Shown piece after piece: positions 53,164 through 61,994 of a stretch of DNA of 64,000 nt. The first letter of the stretch is position 1; each line of letters starts with the position of its first letter. The DNA lies in assembly GCA_001873625.1 (NCBI GenBank), contig MNZN01000001.1:124001-188000 (forward strand). Reading direction: 5' to 3'. Below the pieces are notes generated by a model, which worked only from the letters and a program-made list of their open reading frames with translations, was not told where the DNA came from and did no database searches. The DNA comes from Candidatus Saccharibacteria bacterium CG2_30_41_52. Its GTDB lineage: Bacteria; Patescibacteriota; Saccharimonadia; Saccharimonadales; Saccharimonadaceae. Made by a program: the position numbers and the translations under genes.

Positions 53164-53499
53164 ATAATTCTAAAACTTGGCGGTAGTATCGTAACCCAGA
53201 AAAATCGGGAAGATGTGTTTGTTAGGCGCAAATTACTGGCACAAATCGCAACCGAACTAGTGCAAGTTTTACTAGCTAATAAAAATATACGTTTAATTAT
53301 TATTCATGGTGCTGGTGCAGCCGGACATCAATTAGCAAATGATATTGAAGTCGCAATTAAAAAACCGGTCGTACCCGAATACGTACCAGAACATGCCAAA
53401 AAGATTGGCGAATTTATCGTAAAAGAAGCCATGCTAAAAGAGCAATATGATAATGGACTATCTATTCTAAAGAAACCAGGTATCAATGAGTTATTTTAA
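53164..53499 (+). pseudogene. Amino-acid-kinase-family fragment (isopentenyl phosphate kinase-like)
   Basis: The frame reads IILKLGGSIVTQKN followed later by LIIIHGAGAAGHQLAND, the two glycine-rich phosphate-binding motifs of the amino acid kinase fold, most like isopentenyl phosphate kinase. Only about 110 of about 250 residues remain, the first in-frame start (GTG 53215) lies after motif 1, and a stop at 53497-53499 truncates it. A decayed gene is the best reading; ATA/ATT starts are unlikely. Confidence 0.6.
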
Positions 53500-53653
53500 G
53501 ATCTCAGCAAAACTTACCAACTTGTAGCAACAAACAAAATCGATAAAAAAATTTATCGCAATCGATTGATACAAACACCAATCCAAGTGAGTATTATTTG
53601 TATTATTCTATTTGAAAAGATCATAAAGCACAAAATTCGAGAGGCCTTCATAT

Positions 53654-53824
53654 GTGGCTTTTCGATTAAATCAAGAAAAGATAAACAATTATACCGCCGT
53701 CTACCGCGAAATACGCGCCGAAGTAGACAATAACGATTTGTACCTAATCAATGGCAGTAACGGCGAGATAAAGACAATACTGGACTGTAATAACCAAGAT
53801 GAATTAAAAGAAAGAGTCCTTTAA
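53654..53824 (+). pseudogene. Possible C-terminal kinase fragment or 56-residue ORF
   Basis: A GTG-initiated frame with coding-like composition; DLYLINGSNGEIKTIL resembles the C-terminal strand-helix of amino acid kinases. It may be the detached 3' end of the decayed kinase about 150 bp upstream. It has no clear ribosome-binding site, so it is not called as an intact gene. Confidence 0.35.
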
Positions 53825-53852
53825 AGTATAAAAAACCAATTATTAAAGAAAA

Positions 53853-53882
53853 GAGATCGAGATCGAGATCGAGATCGAGATT
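53853..53882 (+). repeat. Hexanucleotide tandem repeat (GAGATC)5
   Basis: Four perfect GAGATC units and a fifth with one change (GAGATT), in non-coding sequence after the kinase remnants. No functional assignment. Confidence 0.85.
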
Positions 53883-53988
53883 GACACAACTTACAGTAGC
53901 CGACAATAATGGATTACAGTTTAGCAAAGTCAAATAAACGTACCTCTCTATTGCTTTTTGTCGTGTTTTAGTATATAGTTGCTATTAC

Positions 53989-54450
53989 ATGTTAGAAAAG
54001 AATCGATATGCTACAACCAATAAAATTGATTCTAAAAACGAAACTTATGACGAATCAATTGAAGATAATTCGGTTGGTCGATTAGTTTTTTTGGGCAGTT
54101 TGGCGATCGCTTTGGTTGCTAGCACTGTTGGTGCTGATAAAAATAAAGGCATATCAAACGATGTAAAATACCCAAGTAAACTTATCGAAGCTACTAAATC
54201 GTTAGTTATGATTATAGAGACCGTAAAGTCTGAGACCCCAGAAATTAATAAAATTGAAACAATCGAACCGATAAAAGATACCGTTAAACCTGTCGAAACA
54301 ACAAAGAATAGCGGTTCAATCACAATCAGTGCTACTGTTTTACCAGCTATGTCTTGTGATGCAGAATTAAATTGCGTAACCAACAATCCAGATGCCAGGA
54401 TATATAAAGTTGAAAAAGACGGCGTTGTTACTGTTGTCGCTGATTATTAG
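53989..54450 (+). CDS. Single-pass anchored protein with Lys/Pro/Glu linker
   Basis: 153 residues: a charged cytosolic N-terminus of 28 residues, a transmembrane helix (LVFLGSLAIALVAST), a Glu/Lys/Pro-rich linker and a C-terminal strand-rich segment with Cys pair (MSCDAELNCV). TTGCTT (53951) and TATAGT (53974) are 17 nt apart and the -10 lies 9 nt before the ATG, so the mRNA is leaderless. Unknown function; a secreted or surface tail is likely. Confidence 0.55.
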   Translation: MLEKNRYATTNKIDSKNETYDESIEDNSVGRLVFLGSLAIALVASTVGADKNKGISNDVKYPSKLIEATKSLVMIIETVKSETPEINKIETIEPIKDTVKPVETTKNSGSITISATVLPAMSCDAELNCVTNNPDARIYKVEKDGVVTVVADY

Positions 54451-54474
54451 ATAATTCTTACATAAAATGAAAGT

Positions 54475-54496
54475 GAGCAGGTTATAGCGCCTGCTC
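54475..54496. terminator. Hairpin between converging genes
   Basis: GAGCAGG (54475-54481) and CCTGCTC (54490-54496) form a perfect 7-bp stem with an 8-nt loop, without a long T-run. Confidence 0.5.
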
Positions 54497-54517
54497 GTTC
54501 GCATTCAAAGGTCATGT

Positions 54518-54703
54518 TTAACTCCATTGTTGCATGCACTTCATCGAGCACAAACATCTTTTGTCGTACAACTCAACGTGAGGTTTGTCGGTACGTTTAC
54601 CACAAACAACACAACTATAAGCCATAACACTTTTGTGATTAAGGTTGAAATCTGAGATTTTCCAGATAAACGACCTCTTACGAGTTTGTATAACTTTTTT
54701 CAT
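54518..54703 (-). CDS. Small zinc-finger-like protein
   Basis: 61 residues. CVVCGK near residue 31 and CLCSMKC near residue 52 could form a treble-clef or zinc-ribbon site. The N-terminal 28 residues are basic; an internal ATG (MAYSCVVCGK) is an alternative start, but AAAGG precedes the first. Similar short C-x2-C...C-x3-C proteins are common in this phylum and of unknown function. Confidence 0.55.
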   Translation of the reverse strand: MKKVIQTRKRSFIWKISDFNLNHKSVMAYSCVVCGKRTDKPHVELYDKRCLCSMKCMQQWS

Positions 54704-54924
54704 AAAAAACCTTTATGTAAAAGTGCAATAAAGCACATGGTGACATAGATAGCTGATTTAAGGCTATCACCTTTAGTTTTTAAGCGACATTATCGTTGAT
54801 ATTATCACATATAGCTACATATATTATAACATATTTTGATATTTTAAATAATGATTATTACACAATCATAATGTCAATTGCGACAAAAAGCATAATGAAT
54901 AACAACTTAGTAGTAATGAGCAGC

Positions 54925-56322
54925 TTAAACTATTTGGCCAGTAAGTAAGAAGTAAAATAGAGCTAATACAGCGGCTAGCATTGCGATGAATGATATTCTA
55001 ACGAAAACGTTTGATACAACACCGTTTTTGTATTGACCCATAATGTTTGAATTATTTCCGACCCTGGCTATCATAAATAACAACGGTACGGCAGCGATGC
55101 CGTTAAATACGGCTGTAAATACAAGTGCCTGGATTGGATCGATACCGACAAAGTTTATTATCAAACCAATAAGTGTCGCCAAGATTATAATTACGTAAAA
55201 TCCAATTGCTTTACTAAATTTACGATACAAACCTTCTTTCCATCCAAGTGTTTCGGATATAGCATAGGCTGATGACCCAGCCAAAGTTGGAATAGCCAGC
55301 AATCCAATGCCTATGATGCCTGTTGAAAAGATAATTTTTGCTATTAACCCAGCATTTGGGAACCCTTGAACTAAAGGCTCCAATGCTCGTGCTGCATCGG
55401 CTGCTGTAGTTATGTCGTGCACGCCATTTCTGAATAGAACAGAAGCACAAACAACAACTATAAACCAGGCTGTAACAGACGCCAAAGTCATACCAAAGAA
55501 ATTATCCAACCTGATACTTTTTAGAAAATGCCTGTTAATTTTTGGATCTTTACCGGTCGCAGTTAATCGATGATGCGAAATTTCTTCTTCAACAATTTCT
55601 GAAGTATCCCAAAAAAACAAATATGGCGAAACTGTTGTACCTAAAATACCAACCAAGATATAGATTGTCTCGGCATTAATCGTCGGCATAACCGCAAATG
55701 TATTACGCAATAGCTCTGGCCAATCCTGTCCGATTAAAAATGCAGTTACTGGATATGAGAATAGAGCAATCGCAAGCCATTTCAAAATCTTGGCGTATTT
55801 TTTATAACTAACAAATACTACCAATAAAACAATAGCTACAGCATAAACAATAGCCAAAAAACCAAATGATATATCAGGCATAAATAGTTGCGATGTCGCA
55901 GCCATTGCGCCTAAGTCAGCCCCGATATTTATTGTGTTAGCAATAACTACCAAAATAACCGACATGAATAATAGTTTTTTGCTGTAATTTTCTTTGATAA
56001 CCGCTGCTAAGCCCTTACCAGTAACAGCGCCGATACGCGAACATGATTCTTGGACTGCAAGTAGCATTGGATACATAACAGGGAAGACCCATAAAAAGCC
56101 CAGCCCAAAACCAGCACCAGCTTGAGAATAAGTTGCAATACCAGATGGGTCGTCATCAGCCGCACCAGTAACAACTCCGGGGCCTAAAACGCGCAAAAAA
56201 CGGTTAAAACGACCCCTATGTATCATATGTTTAGCAATGTTTTTAGCGTGATGTTCGGTCTGAACAACTTTTCGATTGAATTTTCGAGTATTTTTTTCGA
56301 ATTCACCAAGTTTTTTTGTCAT
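54925..56322 (-). CDS. NRAMP-related divalent metal transporter
   Basis: 465 residues from the ATG at 56322; the frame is open to 56406, so the start is uncertain. About 11 transmembrane helices follow the LeuT-like NRAMP order. Helix 1 has AADDDPSGIATYSQ where canonical NRAMPs have DPGN, and helix 6 has GTTVSPYLFFW where they have the M-P-H motif. Both metal-coordinating motifs are thus changed, as in NRAMP-related proteins with other substrates such as Mg2+. A hairpin ACCTCT/AGAGGT (56405-56421) lies in the leader. Confidence 0.8.
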   Translation of the reverse strand: MTKKLGEFEKNTRKFNRKVVQTEHHAKNIAKHMIHRGRFNRFLRVLGPGVVTGAADDDPSGIATYSQAGAGFGLGFLWVFPVMYPMLLAVQESCSRIGAVTGKGLAAVIKENYSKKLLFMSVILVVIANTINIGADLGAMAATSQLFMPDISFGFLAIVYAVAIVLLVVFVSYKKYAKILKWLAIALFSYPVTAFLIGQDWPELLRNTFAVMPTINAETIYILVGILGTTVSPYLFFWDTSEIVEEEISHHRLTATGKDPKINRHFLKSIRLDNFFGMTLASVTAWFIVVVCASVLFRNGVHDITTAADAARALEPLVQGFPNAGLIAKIIFSTGIIGIGLLAIPTLAGSSAYAISETLGWKEGLYRKFSKAIGFYVIIILATLIGLIINFVGIDPIQALVFTAVFNGIAAVPLLFMIARVGNNSNIMGQYKNGVVSNVFVRISFIAMLAAVLALFYFLLTGQIV

Positions 56323-56450
56323 ATGAGAGCCCATGAACACGCTTATGATTAATGTAGTAAGCATACTATATGCCTTCAGATAATAATAGACGTTTTTACA
56401 TAACACCTCTACCCAAGAGGTAGCAGATATTTATTTCGTAATATATTTGA

Positions 56451-56456
56451 TATAAT
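56451..56456 (+). promoter_or_regulatory. -10 box of a leaderless P-loop kinase gene
   Basis: TATAAT 7 nt before the ATG at 56464. The in-frame ATG at 56455 lies inside this box and cannot be the start if the promoter is real. Confidence 0.6.
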
Positions 56457-56463
56457 GTCATAT

Positions 56464-57042
56464 ATGAAACCGTTGAGTCTAAGCAAGCCGCACGTTATCG
56501 TGACGGTTGGTATTCCCGGATCTGGCAAAAGCTTTTTTGCTGAACACTTTGCTGCTACTTTTAAAGCGCCGTTAATTAGTGGGGAACGAATACGCAAAGA
56601 ACTATTCGGCGACAAGCAGCGCAGCGATGAACAAACTGCTATTTCGAATAAAATTACAAATTATCTATTAGAAGAAGTTCTCAAGACCGGGCGCACTATC
56701 GTATTGGATAGTCAAACTGATTTACGATCCGAACGTGCCGTGATTACTAAAAAATCTCGAGATTACGACTATGATCCATTGTTTATCTGGGTACAAACCG
56801 AACCAACCACTGCAAAAAAACGAGCCACCAAATCTAATCTAACCGCTGACCAATTCGAGTCAAAGTTAAAACGATTCAGTGCGCCTCATATTGCTGAAAA
56901 ACCGATTGTTATCAGCGGCAAACACACCTATAGCAGTCAAATGAAAATCGTATTGAAACACTTAGTCGAGCCACGCTCTCATGCGATAGAACCAATCGTT
57001 CCAACACGTCCAATGATGACCCGTAATAAATTAATTCGTTAG
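56464..57042 (+). CDS. AAA_33-type P-loop kinase/nucleotidase
   Basis: 192 residues. Walker A GIPGSGKSFFAEHF is near residue 17; GRTIVLDSQTDLRSERAVI is the Walker B/lid-like region seen in zeta-toxin- and polynucleotide-kinase-like small P-loop kinases. Substrate unknown. It is followed after 13 nt by a metallopeptidase gene on the same strand. The leaderless start was chosen from the promoter position. Confidence 0.7.
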   Translation: MKPLSLSKPHVIVTVGIPGSGKSFFAEHFAATFKAPLISGERIRKELFGDKQRSDEQTAISNKITNYLLEEVLKTGRTIVLDSQTDLRSERAVITKKSRDYDYDPLFIWVQTEPTTAKKRATKSNLTADQFESKLKRFSAPHIAEKPIVISGKHTYSSQMKIVLKHLVEPRSHAIEPIVPTRPMMTRNKLIR

Positions 57043-57055
57043 AATGCGAGTATAA

Positions 57056-57751
57056 GTGCCAATAATTCAAGATAAAGAATTCGGCAAAATAACTATCCGC
57101 CGAAGTGTGCGGGCTAGACAGGTTAGTGTCAGATTGGCGCCTGATGGAACTCTGCGGGCGTCATTGCCTATGTACGCTCCGACGTTATTAGTCAAGCACT
57201 TATTGCGAACTTCCCGCGACGAACTACGTAAAATATTAGCCAGATCCAAACCAGAATACAAATTCGAGAATGGCATGCGAATTGGCAAAAGCCATACGTT
57301 AATAGTTCAAGATTCGTACAATCAATCGTTTGAAGTAATCAGACACGGGCAACAAATATTAGTTAAGCTACCAACGACAAAACATCTAGAAGATGTTGAT
57401 GTCGCCAGGCAGATTCGTGATGTAGTTATTGCAGCCATACGAATTGAAGCAAAAAGTTATTTACCGAAAAGATTATCATTTTTGGCTGAAAAATATGGTT
57501 TCATTTATGAAAAAACTAGATTTTCACACGCTAGCGGCAGATGGGGAAGTTGCAGTAGCACCGGAACTATTAGTCTTAACATCGCGTTGATGAAACTACC
57601 TTTTGAATTAATTGACTATGTAATAATCCATGAATTGGCACACACTAAACAGATGAATCACGGTTCAAGATTTTGGGCGGTAGTAGCAGCTGCTGACCCA
57701 AATTTTAAATCAAATCGACGTGCTTTAAAATTACAAAATCCATCTATATAA
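57056..57751 (+). CDS. YgjP-like metallopeptidase (DUF45/M48-related)
   Basis: 231 residues from a GTG. The zinc site is VIIHELAHTKQMNHGSRFW (HExxH plus downstream His) near residue 197, preceded by RFSHASGRWGSCSSTGTI, both hallmarks of the DUF45/YgjP family. Members are cytosolic and usually of unknown substrate. The N-terminal about 80 residues match the family's beta-rich part. In operon with the P-loop kinase. Confidence 0.85.
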   Translation: MPIIQDKEFGKITIRRSVRARQVSVRLAPDGTLRASLPMYAPTLLVKHLLRTSRDELRKILARSKPEYKFENGMRIGKSHTLIVQDSYNQSFEVIRHGQQILVKLPTTKHLEDVDVARQIRDVVIAAIRIEAKSYLPKRLSFLAEKYGFIYEKTRFSHASGRWGSCSSTGTISLNIALMKLPFELIDYVIIHELAHTKQMNHGSRFWAVVAAADPNFKSNRRALKLQNPSI

Positions 57752-57784
57752 AAAAATCTATGTGTTATGTATAATAAGCACAAG

Positions 57785-59416
57785 ATGTATAAGGGTGGAT
57801 CCATTTACACGCCGCGTTCGGTACAAATCTTCCGCTATGTAGGATTGTTTATTCCGATTGTTTTGGTGTCATATGGTGCATTAATTCAGTTTAATGTCAT
57901 CCGAATACCTCATTCAATTGATAATCTAGGACTGCTGACATTATCATTTTGGTGGCTATATATTAGCATTTTGCAATTTCTTTTCCCAAGTCAGAAAGCG
58001 ATCGATTCGATATTGCGCCTAATCGCATATCATCTATTAGCTGGCGCTTATTTGATATTCGTATCTGGTATCGCTTCGCCATTTATCGCATGTTGGTTGC
58101 TACTGATGATTGCTTCATATATTTATTTTTCAAATATAGGCTTATTGTTCAGTGCTTTGACGCTAGTTGTCGTGGTCGCAATTGACATTATTATGTGGCA
58201 CACAATCAGTTTATATATAGCTGTATACGACTTAACGGCCCTTGCCGCCATACTAATAACCGGTTTTGTGTTGTTCGCTGTTAATAGTTCACAAGAGGTC
58301 TCTAAAAATGAATTAACCGCCAGCAAAGCCCAAGAATCATTACAGCGCGATCGAGTTTTAACTATTGTAAATAATATGGCCGATGCCGTATTTAGCACTG
58401 ACGTGAATGGCGTTATCAAAGTCTATAACGCGGCCAGTATGAGCTTGCTAGACACCAACGACAGCCTAAACGGACATAATATTAATGAAGTTTTGCCACT
58501 ATCCGACAAAGACAATAACAAAATAAGTATATTGGATGAATTAATGGCCGCCAGGACAGTCGTTAAACGTGACGATTTGAACTTTACTTACGATGACGGC
58601 GAGCAGATAAGACTAGAGATTACATATTCACCAATCCGCAGTAGTTTTAGCCGTTCAAAAAAATCTGAAAAGCATGACGGATATATTGTTATTATGCGCG
58701 ATGTCACCAAATCAAAAAGCCTTGAAGAAGAACGAGATGAGTTTATCAGCGTCGTCAGTCACGAACTTCGAACGCCTATCGCTATCGCTGAAGGTACAAT
58801 TAGCAACGTTCAAGTAATGATGGATCACCCTAACGTAACTAATGATATGTTAAAAGACGCCGTTAATGTGGCCCACGATCAGATAATATTCTTAGCAAAC
58901 ATGGTTAACGACCTTAGTACATTATCTCGTGCTGAACGTGGTGTCGCTGGTGACGCCGAGGATATAGACGTAAGAAAATTAGCATATATGCTACACGATA
59001 AATACGCCGAAAGCGCCAAAGAAAAGAAACTACATCTGAATCTAGATTTGCAGTCCAAAATCGGTAGCGTTCGCGTTAGTCGATTATACCTAGAGGAATT
59101 ACTGCAAAACTTTATTACTAATTCGATCAAATATACGAAAAAAGGTGGCGTTACGATCATTGCTAAACAATCTGATGGCATGATAACTATTGCGGTCAAA
59201 GACACCGGCATTGGCATTAGCAAATCAGACCAAACCAAAATATTCCAAAAGTTTTATAGAAGTGAAGATTATCGAACTCGCGAGACCAGCGGAACTGGAT
59301 TGGGACTTTATATAGCAGCAAAATTGGCCCACAAATTAGGAATCAAGATTAATTTTACAAGCCGATTAAATTTTGGATCGACATTTAGTATTACTTTGCC
59401 AGAATCTAAGAACTAG
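57785..59416 (+). CDS. Membrane sensor histidine kinase with PAS domain
   Basis: 543 residues from the ATG at 57785; the ATG at 57767 overlaps the TATAAT (57770-57775). Five to six transmembrane helices fill residues 18-175. A PAS domain follows (DAVFSTDVNGVIKVYN...). HisKA carries ISVVSHELRTPIAIA (phosphorylated His about 325). The HATPase has NSIKYTKKGGV (N box), VKDTGIGI and GTGLGLYIA (G boxes). No response regulator gene lies beside it, so it is an orphan. The signal is unknown. Confidence 0.92.
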   Translation: MYKGGSIYTPRSVQIFRYVGLFIPIVLVSYGALIQFNVIRIPHSIDNLGLLTLSFWWLYISILQFLFPSQKAIDSILRLIAYHLLAGAYLIFVSGIASPFIACWLLLMIASYIYFSNIGLLFSALTLVVVVAIDIIMWHTISLYIAVYDLTALAAILITGFVLFAVNSSQEVSKNELTASKAQESLQRDRVLTIVNNMADAVFSTDVNGVIKVYNAASMSLLDTNDSLNGHNINEVLPLSDKDNNKISILDELMAARTVVKRDDLNFTYDDGEQIRLEITYSPIRSSFSRSKKSEKHDGYIVIMRDVTKSKSLEEERDEFISVVSHELRTPIAIAEGTISNVQVMMDHPNVTNDMLKDAVNVAHDQIIFLANMVNDLSTLSRAERGVAGDAEDIDVRKLAYMLHDKYAESAKEKKLHLNLDLQSKIGSVRVSRLYLEELLQNFITNSIKYTKKGGVTIIAKQSDGMITIAVKDTGIGISKSDQTKIFQKFYRSEDYRTRETSGTGLGLYIAAKLAHKLGIKINFTSRLNFGSTFSITLPESKN

Positions 59417-59419
59417 CCA

Positions 59420-59482
59420 TTGACGAACAGCCTCTGGTAGGCTATAGTGGTACTTGACAGTCTGCCTCGAGCAGGCTATTTA
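59420..59482 (+). promoter_or_regulatory. Tandem duplicated promoters of secE-nusG
   Basis: P1: TTGACG (59420-59425), 17 nt, TATAGT (59443-59448). P2: TTGACA (59454-59459), 17 nt, TATTTA (59477-59482). The two are a 34-bp tandem duplication, and each spacer holds GCCT-N5-AGGC, an inverted repeat directly before the -10. Confidence 0.75.
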
Positions 59483-59498
59483 ATTTAGGAGTATAAGT

Positions 59499-59771
59499 GT
59501 GTTTCTGAAAGAGAAAAAAACCAAGAAAAGTGCGGCTCCCAAAAAAAGCAACAAATTTTTTAGCATTTTAAAGAAACCTTTTAAAATCCTATCTCTAATT
59601 GGTGGCTATTTCAAAGGTTCATGGGTCGAATTACGACAAGTTCGTTGGCCAGACCGCAAAGCAACCTGGAGCCTAACGTTTGCAGTCTTGTTATTTACGA
59701 TATTCTTTGTCGTCATGATTGTGCTACTGGACGCAGGTTTTAAATACTTATTTGATTTAATTTTAAAGTAA
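59499..59771 (+). CDS. secE: Preprotein translocase subunit SecE
   Basis: 90 residues from a GTG with AGGAG 9 nt upstream. A basic N-terminal extension rich in Lys precedes the SecE core: GSWVELRQVRWPDRKATW and one transmembrane helix (LTFAVLLFTIFFVVMIVLL). SecE clamps SecY in the Sec translocon. Followed after 9 nt by nusG, the conserved bacterial order. Confidence 0.93.
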   Translation: MFLKEKKTKKSAAPKKSNKFFSILKKPFKILSLIGGYFKGSWVELRQVRWPDRKATWSLTFAVLLFTIFFVVMIVLLDAGFKYLFDLILK

Positions 59772-59780
59772 AGGAAACAT

Positions 59781-60326
59781 ATGTCAAAAAATCGATACGA
59801 TTCATCACGCCAATGGTACGCAATCCACACATACAGTGGATACGAAGAAAAAGTTGCTGATAGCATTCGCCAAAAAATTAACGCCGTCGATATGGCTGAC
59901 AAGATTTTTGACGTTATGGTTCCCAAAGAAAAACAAATCGAAATCAAAAACGGCAAACGAAAAATTGTCGAGAAAAAGATTTTTCAAGGTTACGCATTGG
60001 TTGAGATGAAACTAACAGACGAAACTTGGTACATTATCCGCAATACTCCAGGCGTAACTGGATTTGTCGGTACAGGTACCGAACCAACACCTGTTTCCGA
60101 AAGTGAAATTACAAAAATCAAACGACGTATTGGTGTCGAAGATCCAAAACACAACATTGATTTCAAGATTGGCGAAGTTATCAGTATTATCGATGGTCCA
60201 TTCAAATCATTTGATGGTGCAATTTCTGAAATTGATACTCAAAAAGGCAAAGTCAAAGTCATGGTCAGCATGTTTGGTCGTGACACTCCAGTAGAGCTTG
60301 ACGCATTGCAGGTCAGTAAGGTATAA
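59781..60326 (+). CDS. nusG: Transcription termination/antitermination factor NusG
   Basis: 181 residues: the NGN domain (RQWYAIHTYSGYEEKVADSI at the N-terminus, TPGVTGFVG in the middle) and a C-terminal KOW domain (EVISIIDGPFKSFDGAISEI). NusG binds RNA polymerase and couples transcription with translation or Rho. AAGGAAAC lies before the ATG. The gene belongs to the secE-nusG-rplK unit. Confidence 0.96.
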   Translation: MSKNRYDSSRQWYAIHTYSGYEEKVADSIRQKINAVDMADKIFDVMVPKEKQIEIKNGKRKIVEKKIFQGYALVEMKLTDETWYIIRNTPGVTGFVGTGTEPTPVSESEITKIKRRIGVEDPKHNIDFKIGEVISIIDGPFKSFDGAISEIDTQKGKVKVMVSMFGRDTPVELDALQVSKV

Positions 60327-60383
60327 TAACCCCAGTTACGCAAAGCTTCAACTTGTATTAACAAACGAAATATCTAGGATTAT

Positions 60384-60812
60384 ATGCCATCTAAAAAAGT
60401 AATCGGAAATTTGAAATTGCGCATCCCAGCAGGCCGCGCAACCGCAGGTCCTCCAGTAGGATCAACCCTTGGACAATGGGGTCTAAACATGATGAACTTT
60501 ATCGGTCCATTCAATGACGCAACCAAAGACCTAATGGGCAAAGACGTGATCGTTCACCTACAGGTTTACGAAGATCGTACTTTTACATTCAAATCATTGG
60601 GTCAACCAATGACTGATTTGATTAAAGAAAAAGCGGGAATAAAAAAGGGAAGCGGTAAATCACATCTTGAAAAAGTTGGTAAAATTACACGCGCCCAATT
60701 GGAAGAAATTGCTGAAATCAAAAAAGATCAATTGAATGCAATCGACATGGAAGGTCGTGTTAAAGTTGTAGCCGGTGCTGCTCGCTCTATAGGCGTAGAA
60801 GTAATTGCTTAA
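60384..60812 (+). CDS. rplK: Ribosomal protein L11
   Basis: 142 residues with the conserved KLRIPAGRATAGPPVGSTLGQWG N-terminal proline-rich region split around residues 9-30 and the C-terminal rRNA-binding domain ending VAGAARSIGVEV. L11 forms the GTPase-associated centre with 23S rRNA. AGGAT precedes the start. A terminator follows, so rplA is not cotranscribed. Confidence 0.97.
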   Translation: MPSKKVIGNLKLRIPAGRATAGPPVGSTLGQWGLNMMNFIGPFNDATKDLMGKDVIVHLQVYEDRTFTFKSLGQPMTDLIKEKAGIKKGSGKSHLEKVGKITRAQLEEIAEIKKDQLNAIDMEGRVKVVAGAARSIGVEVIA

Positions 60813-60832
60813 TCGAACCGATTAACAAAATT

Positions 60833-60864
60833 AAAATACCGCGGATGAAAATCTGCGGTATTTT
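60833..60864. terminator. Terminator after rplK
   Basis: A 14-bp stem with one G-U pair (60833-60846 with 60851-60864), GAAA loop, and T-run ends the secE-nusG-rplK operon. Confidence 0.85.
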
Positions 60865-60891
60865 AAGTGGAACAATAAATACCAGTCATCC

Positions 60892-60941
60892 TTTGCGAGG
60901 CCTTTGCGAGGTTTGGTCTTTGCGAGGTTTATCCTCGCAAA
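60892..60941 (+). repeat. TTTGCGAGG repeats, three direct and one inverted
   Basis: Copies at 60892-60900, 60903-60911 and 60919-60927, with the complement at 60933-60941. The last two form a perfect 9-bp hairpin with a 5-nt loop. They lie between the rplK terminator and the 3' end of the ubiA-like gene. Confidence 0.75.
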
Positions 60942-60998
60942 CGAAGAAAATATTATATAGTATAATTTTTATTACAAAGAAACTCCCTAAAGAGTGTT

Positions 60999-61988
60999 TT
61001 ATTTTATCAACAAATTAATTATCAGGCCCACGACAAACAATCCACCTACGGTTCGATTGCAACGAAAAGCAAGGGCCGATAGATAAGTTGGCCATATTGC
61101 AGCTGGAAAATCGACTGGTTTTTTAACTGGACGCTCTTTGCTAAATATATGCACGGTTTCAATAATCATAGGTATTCCAAGCAACACGATAAGCATAGGA
61201 TAACCAACAAATCCCAAAACAAACAACACAATTACAAATACAGGCTGAGCAATCATTAAAGCTATTACAAATGCTCGCGAGGCTGGTTCACCAAGTATTA
61301 CTGGCAATGTATAAATATGTTTTATTTTATCTTCATTAAGTTTGTCAGTATGCTTACCAAATAAGACCGTCGTTGGACCTATAGCATACACTGCACCTAT
61401 TAAAGCAGCATTTAAAGACCAGTCACCGGTAATTGCCAGATACGTACCTCCAACCATCAACGGTCCCCACACAATCAATACTGCTAATTCGCCGAGTCCG
61501 ATAAGTTTTAAAGGCCAAGTGTAAAACAAAACAAAAAAAGCGCCCGCCAGCATGAATACTAAAACACCTATTCCCGAAAGCATAATCAGTGCTATGCCGC
61601 ATAAAACCGCAATCAACCCAGTCCAAAAAATTACTATTAACATTTGTTTTTTTGACCACAAACCATGTTCTAAAGGCTGAGGTCCGTACATTGTACGAAA
61701 ATAATTATTTTTATCAACCCCACGAATACTGTCAGTAAAGTCATTGACTAAATTATTTGTAGCGTGAGCAAAAACAAGGCCAAGCACACATAGCGCAAAA
61801 CGTAAAACATCAAATTTTCCCACACCAATAGTCAACAAGCCGCCGATAATAGCCGAAAACACCGTCATTAAAAATACTGCCGAGCGAGTAGCAATCAACC
61901 ACTTAGCAATCGGATCAAGCGCTTTCCATTCGGTTTTTGATACCCTCGGAATTATTCGCAGGGCCTTGCCCCACATAGCAATGTTCAT
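60999..61988 (-). CDS. UbiA-family prenyltransferase
   Basis: 329 residues with about nine transmembrane helices. The first Asp-rich motif is NLVNDFTDSIRG (N-D-x3-D) and the second is KHTDKLNEDKIK (D-x3-D), which bind the Mg-prenyl-diphosphate. UbiA enzymes attach a polyprenyl chain to an aromatic or other acceptor in the membrane. The divergent gene encodes a polyprenyl diphosphate synthase, a likely substrate source. The acceptor is unknown; no quinone genes are visible here. Confidence 0.85.
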   Translation of the reverse strand: MNIAMWGKALRIIPRVSKTEWKALDPIAKWLIATRSAVFLMTVFSAIIGGLLTIGVGKFDVLRFALCVLGLVFAHATNNLVNDFTDSIRGVDKNNYFRTMYGPQPLEHGLWSKKQMLIVIFWTGLIAVLCGIALIMLSGIGVLVFMLAGAFFVLFYTWPLKLIGLGELAVLIVWGPLMVGGTYLAITGDWSLNAALIGAVYAIGPTTVLFGKHTDKLNEDKIKHIYTLPVILGEPASRAFVIALMIAQPVFVIVLFVLGFVGYPMLIVLLGIPMIIETVHIFSKERPVKKPVDFPAAIWPTYLSALAFRCNRTVGGLFVVGLIINLLIK

Positions 61989-61994
61989 ATTATG

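Noticed and set aside
53853-53882. GAGATC repeats as a CRISPR-like array or coding LD-repeat on the minus strand
   Set aside because: Units are six bases with no spacers. The minus-strand Leu-Asp frame is a by-product of the repeat with no start signal.
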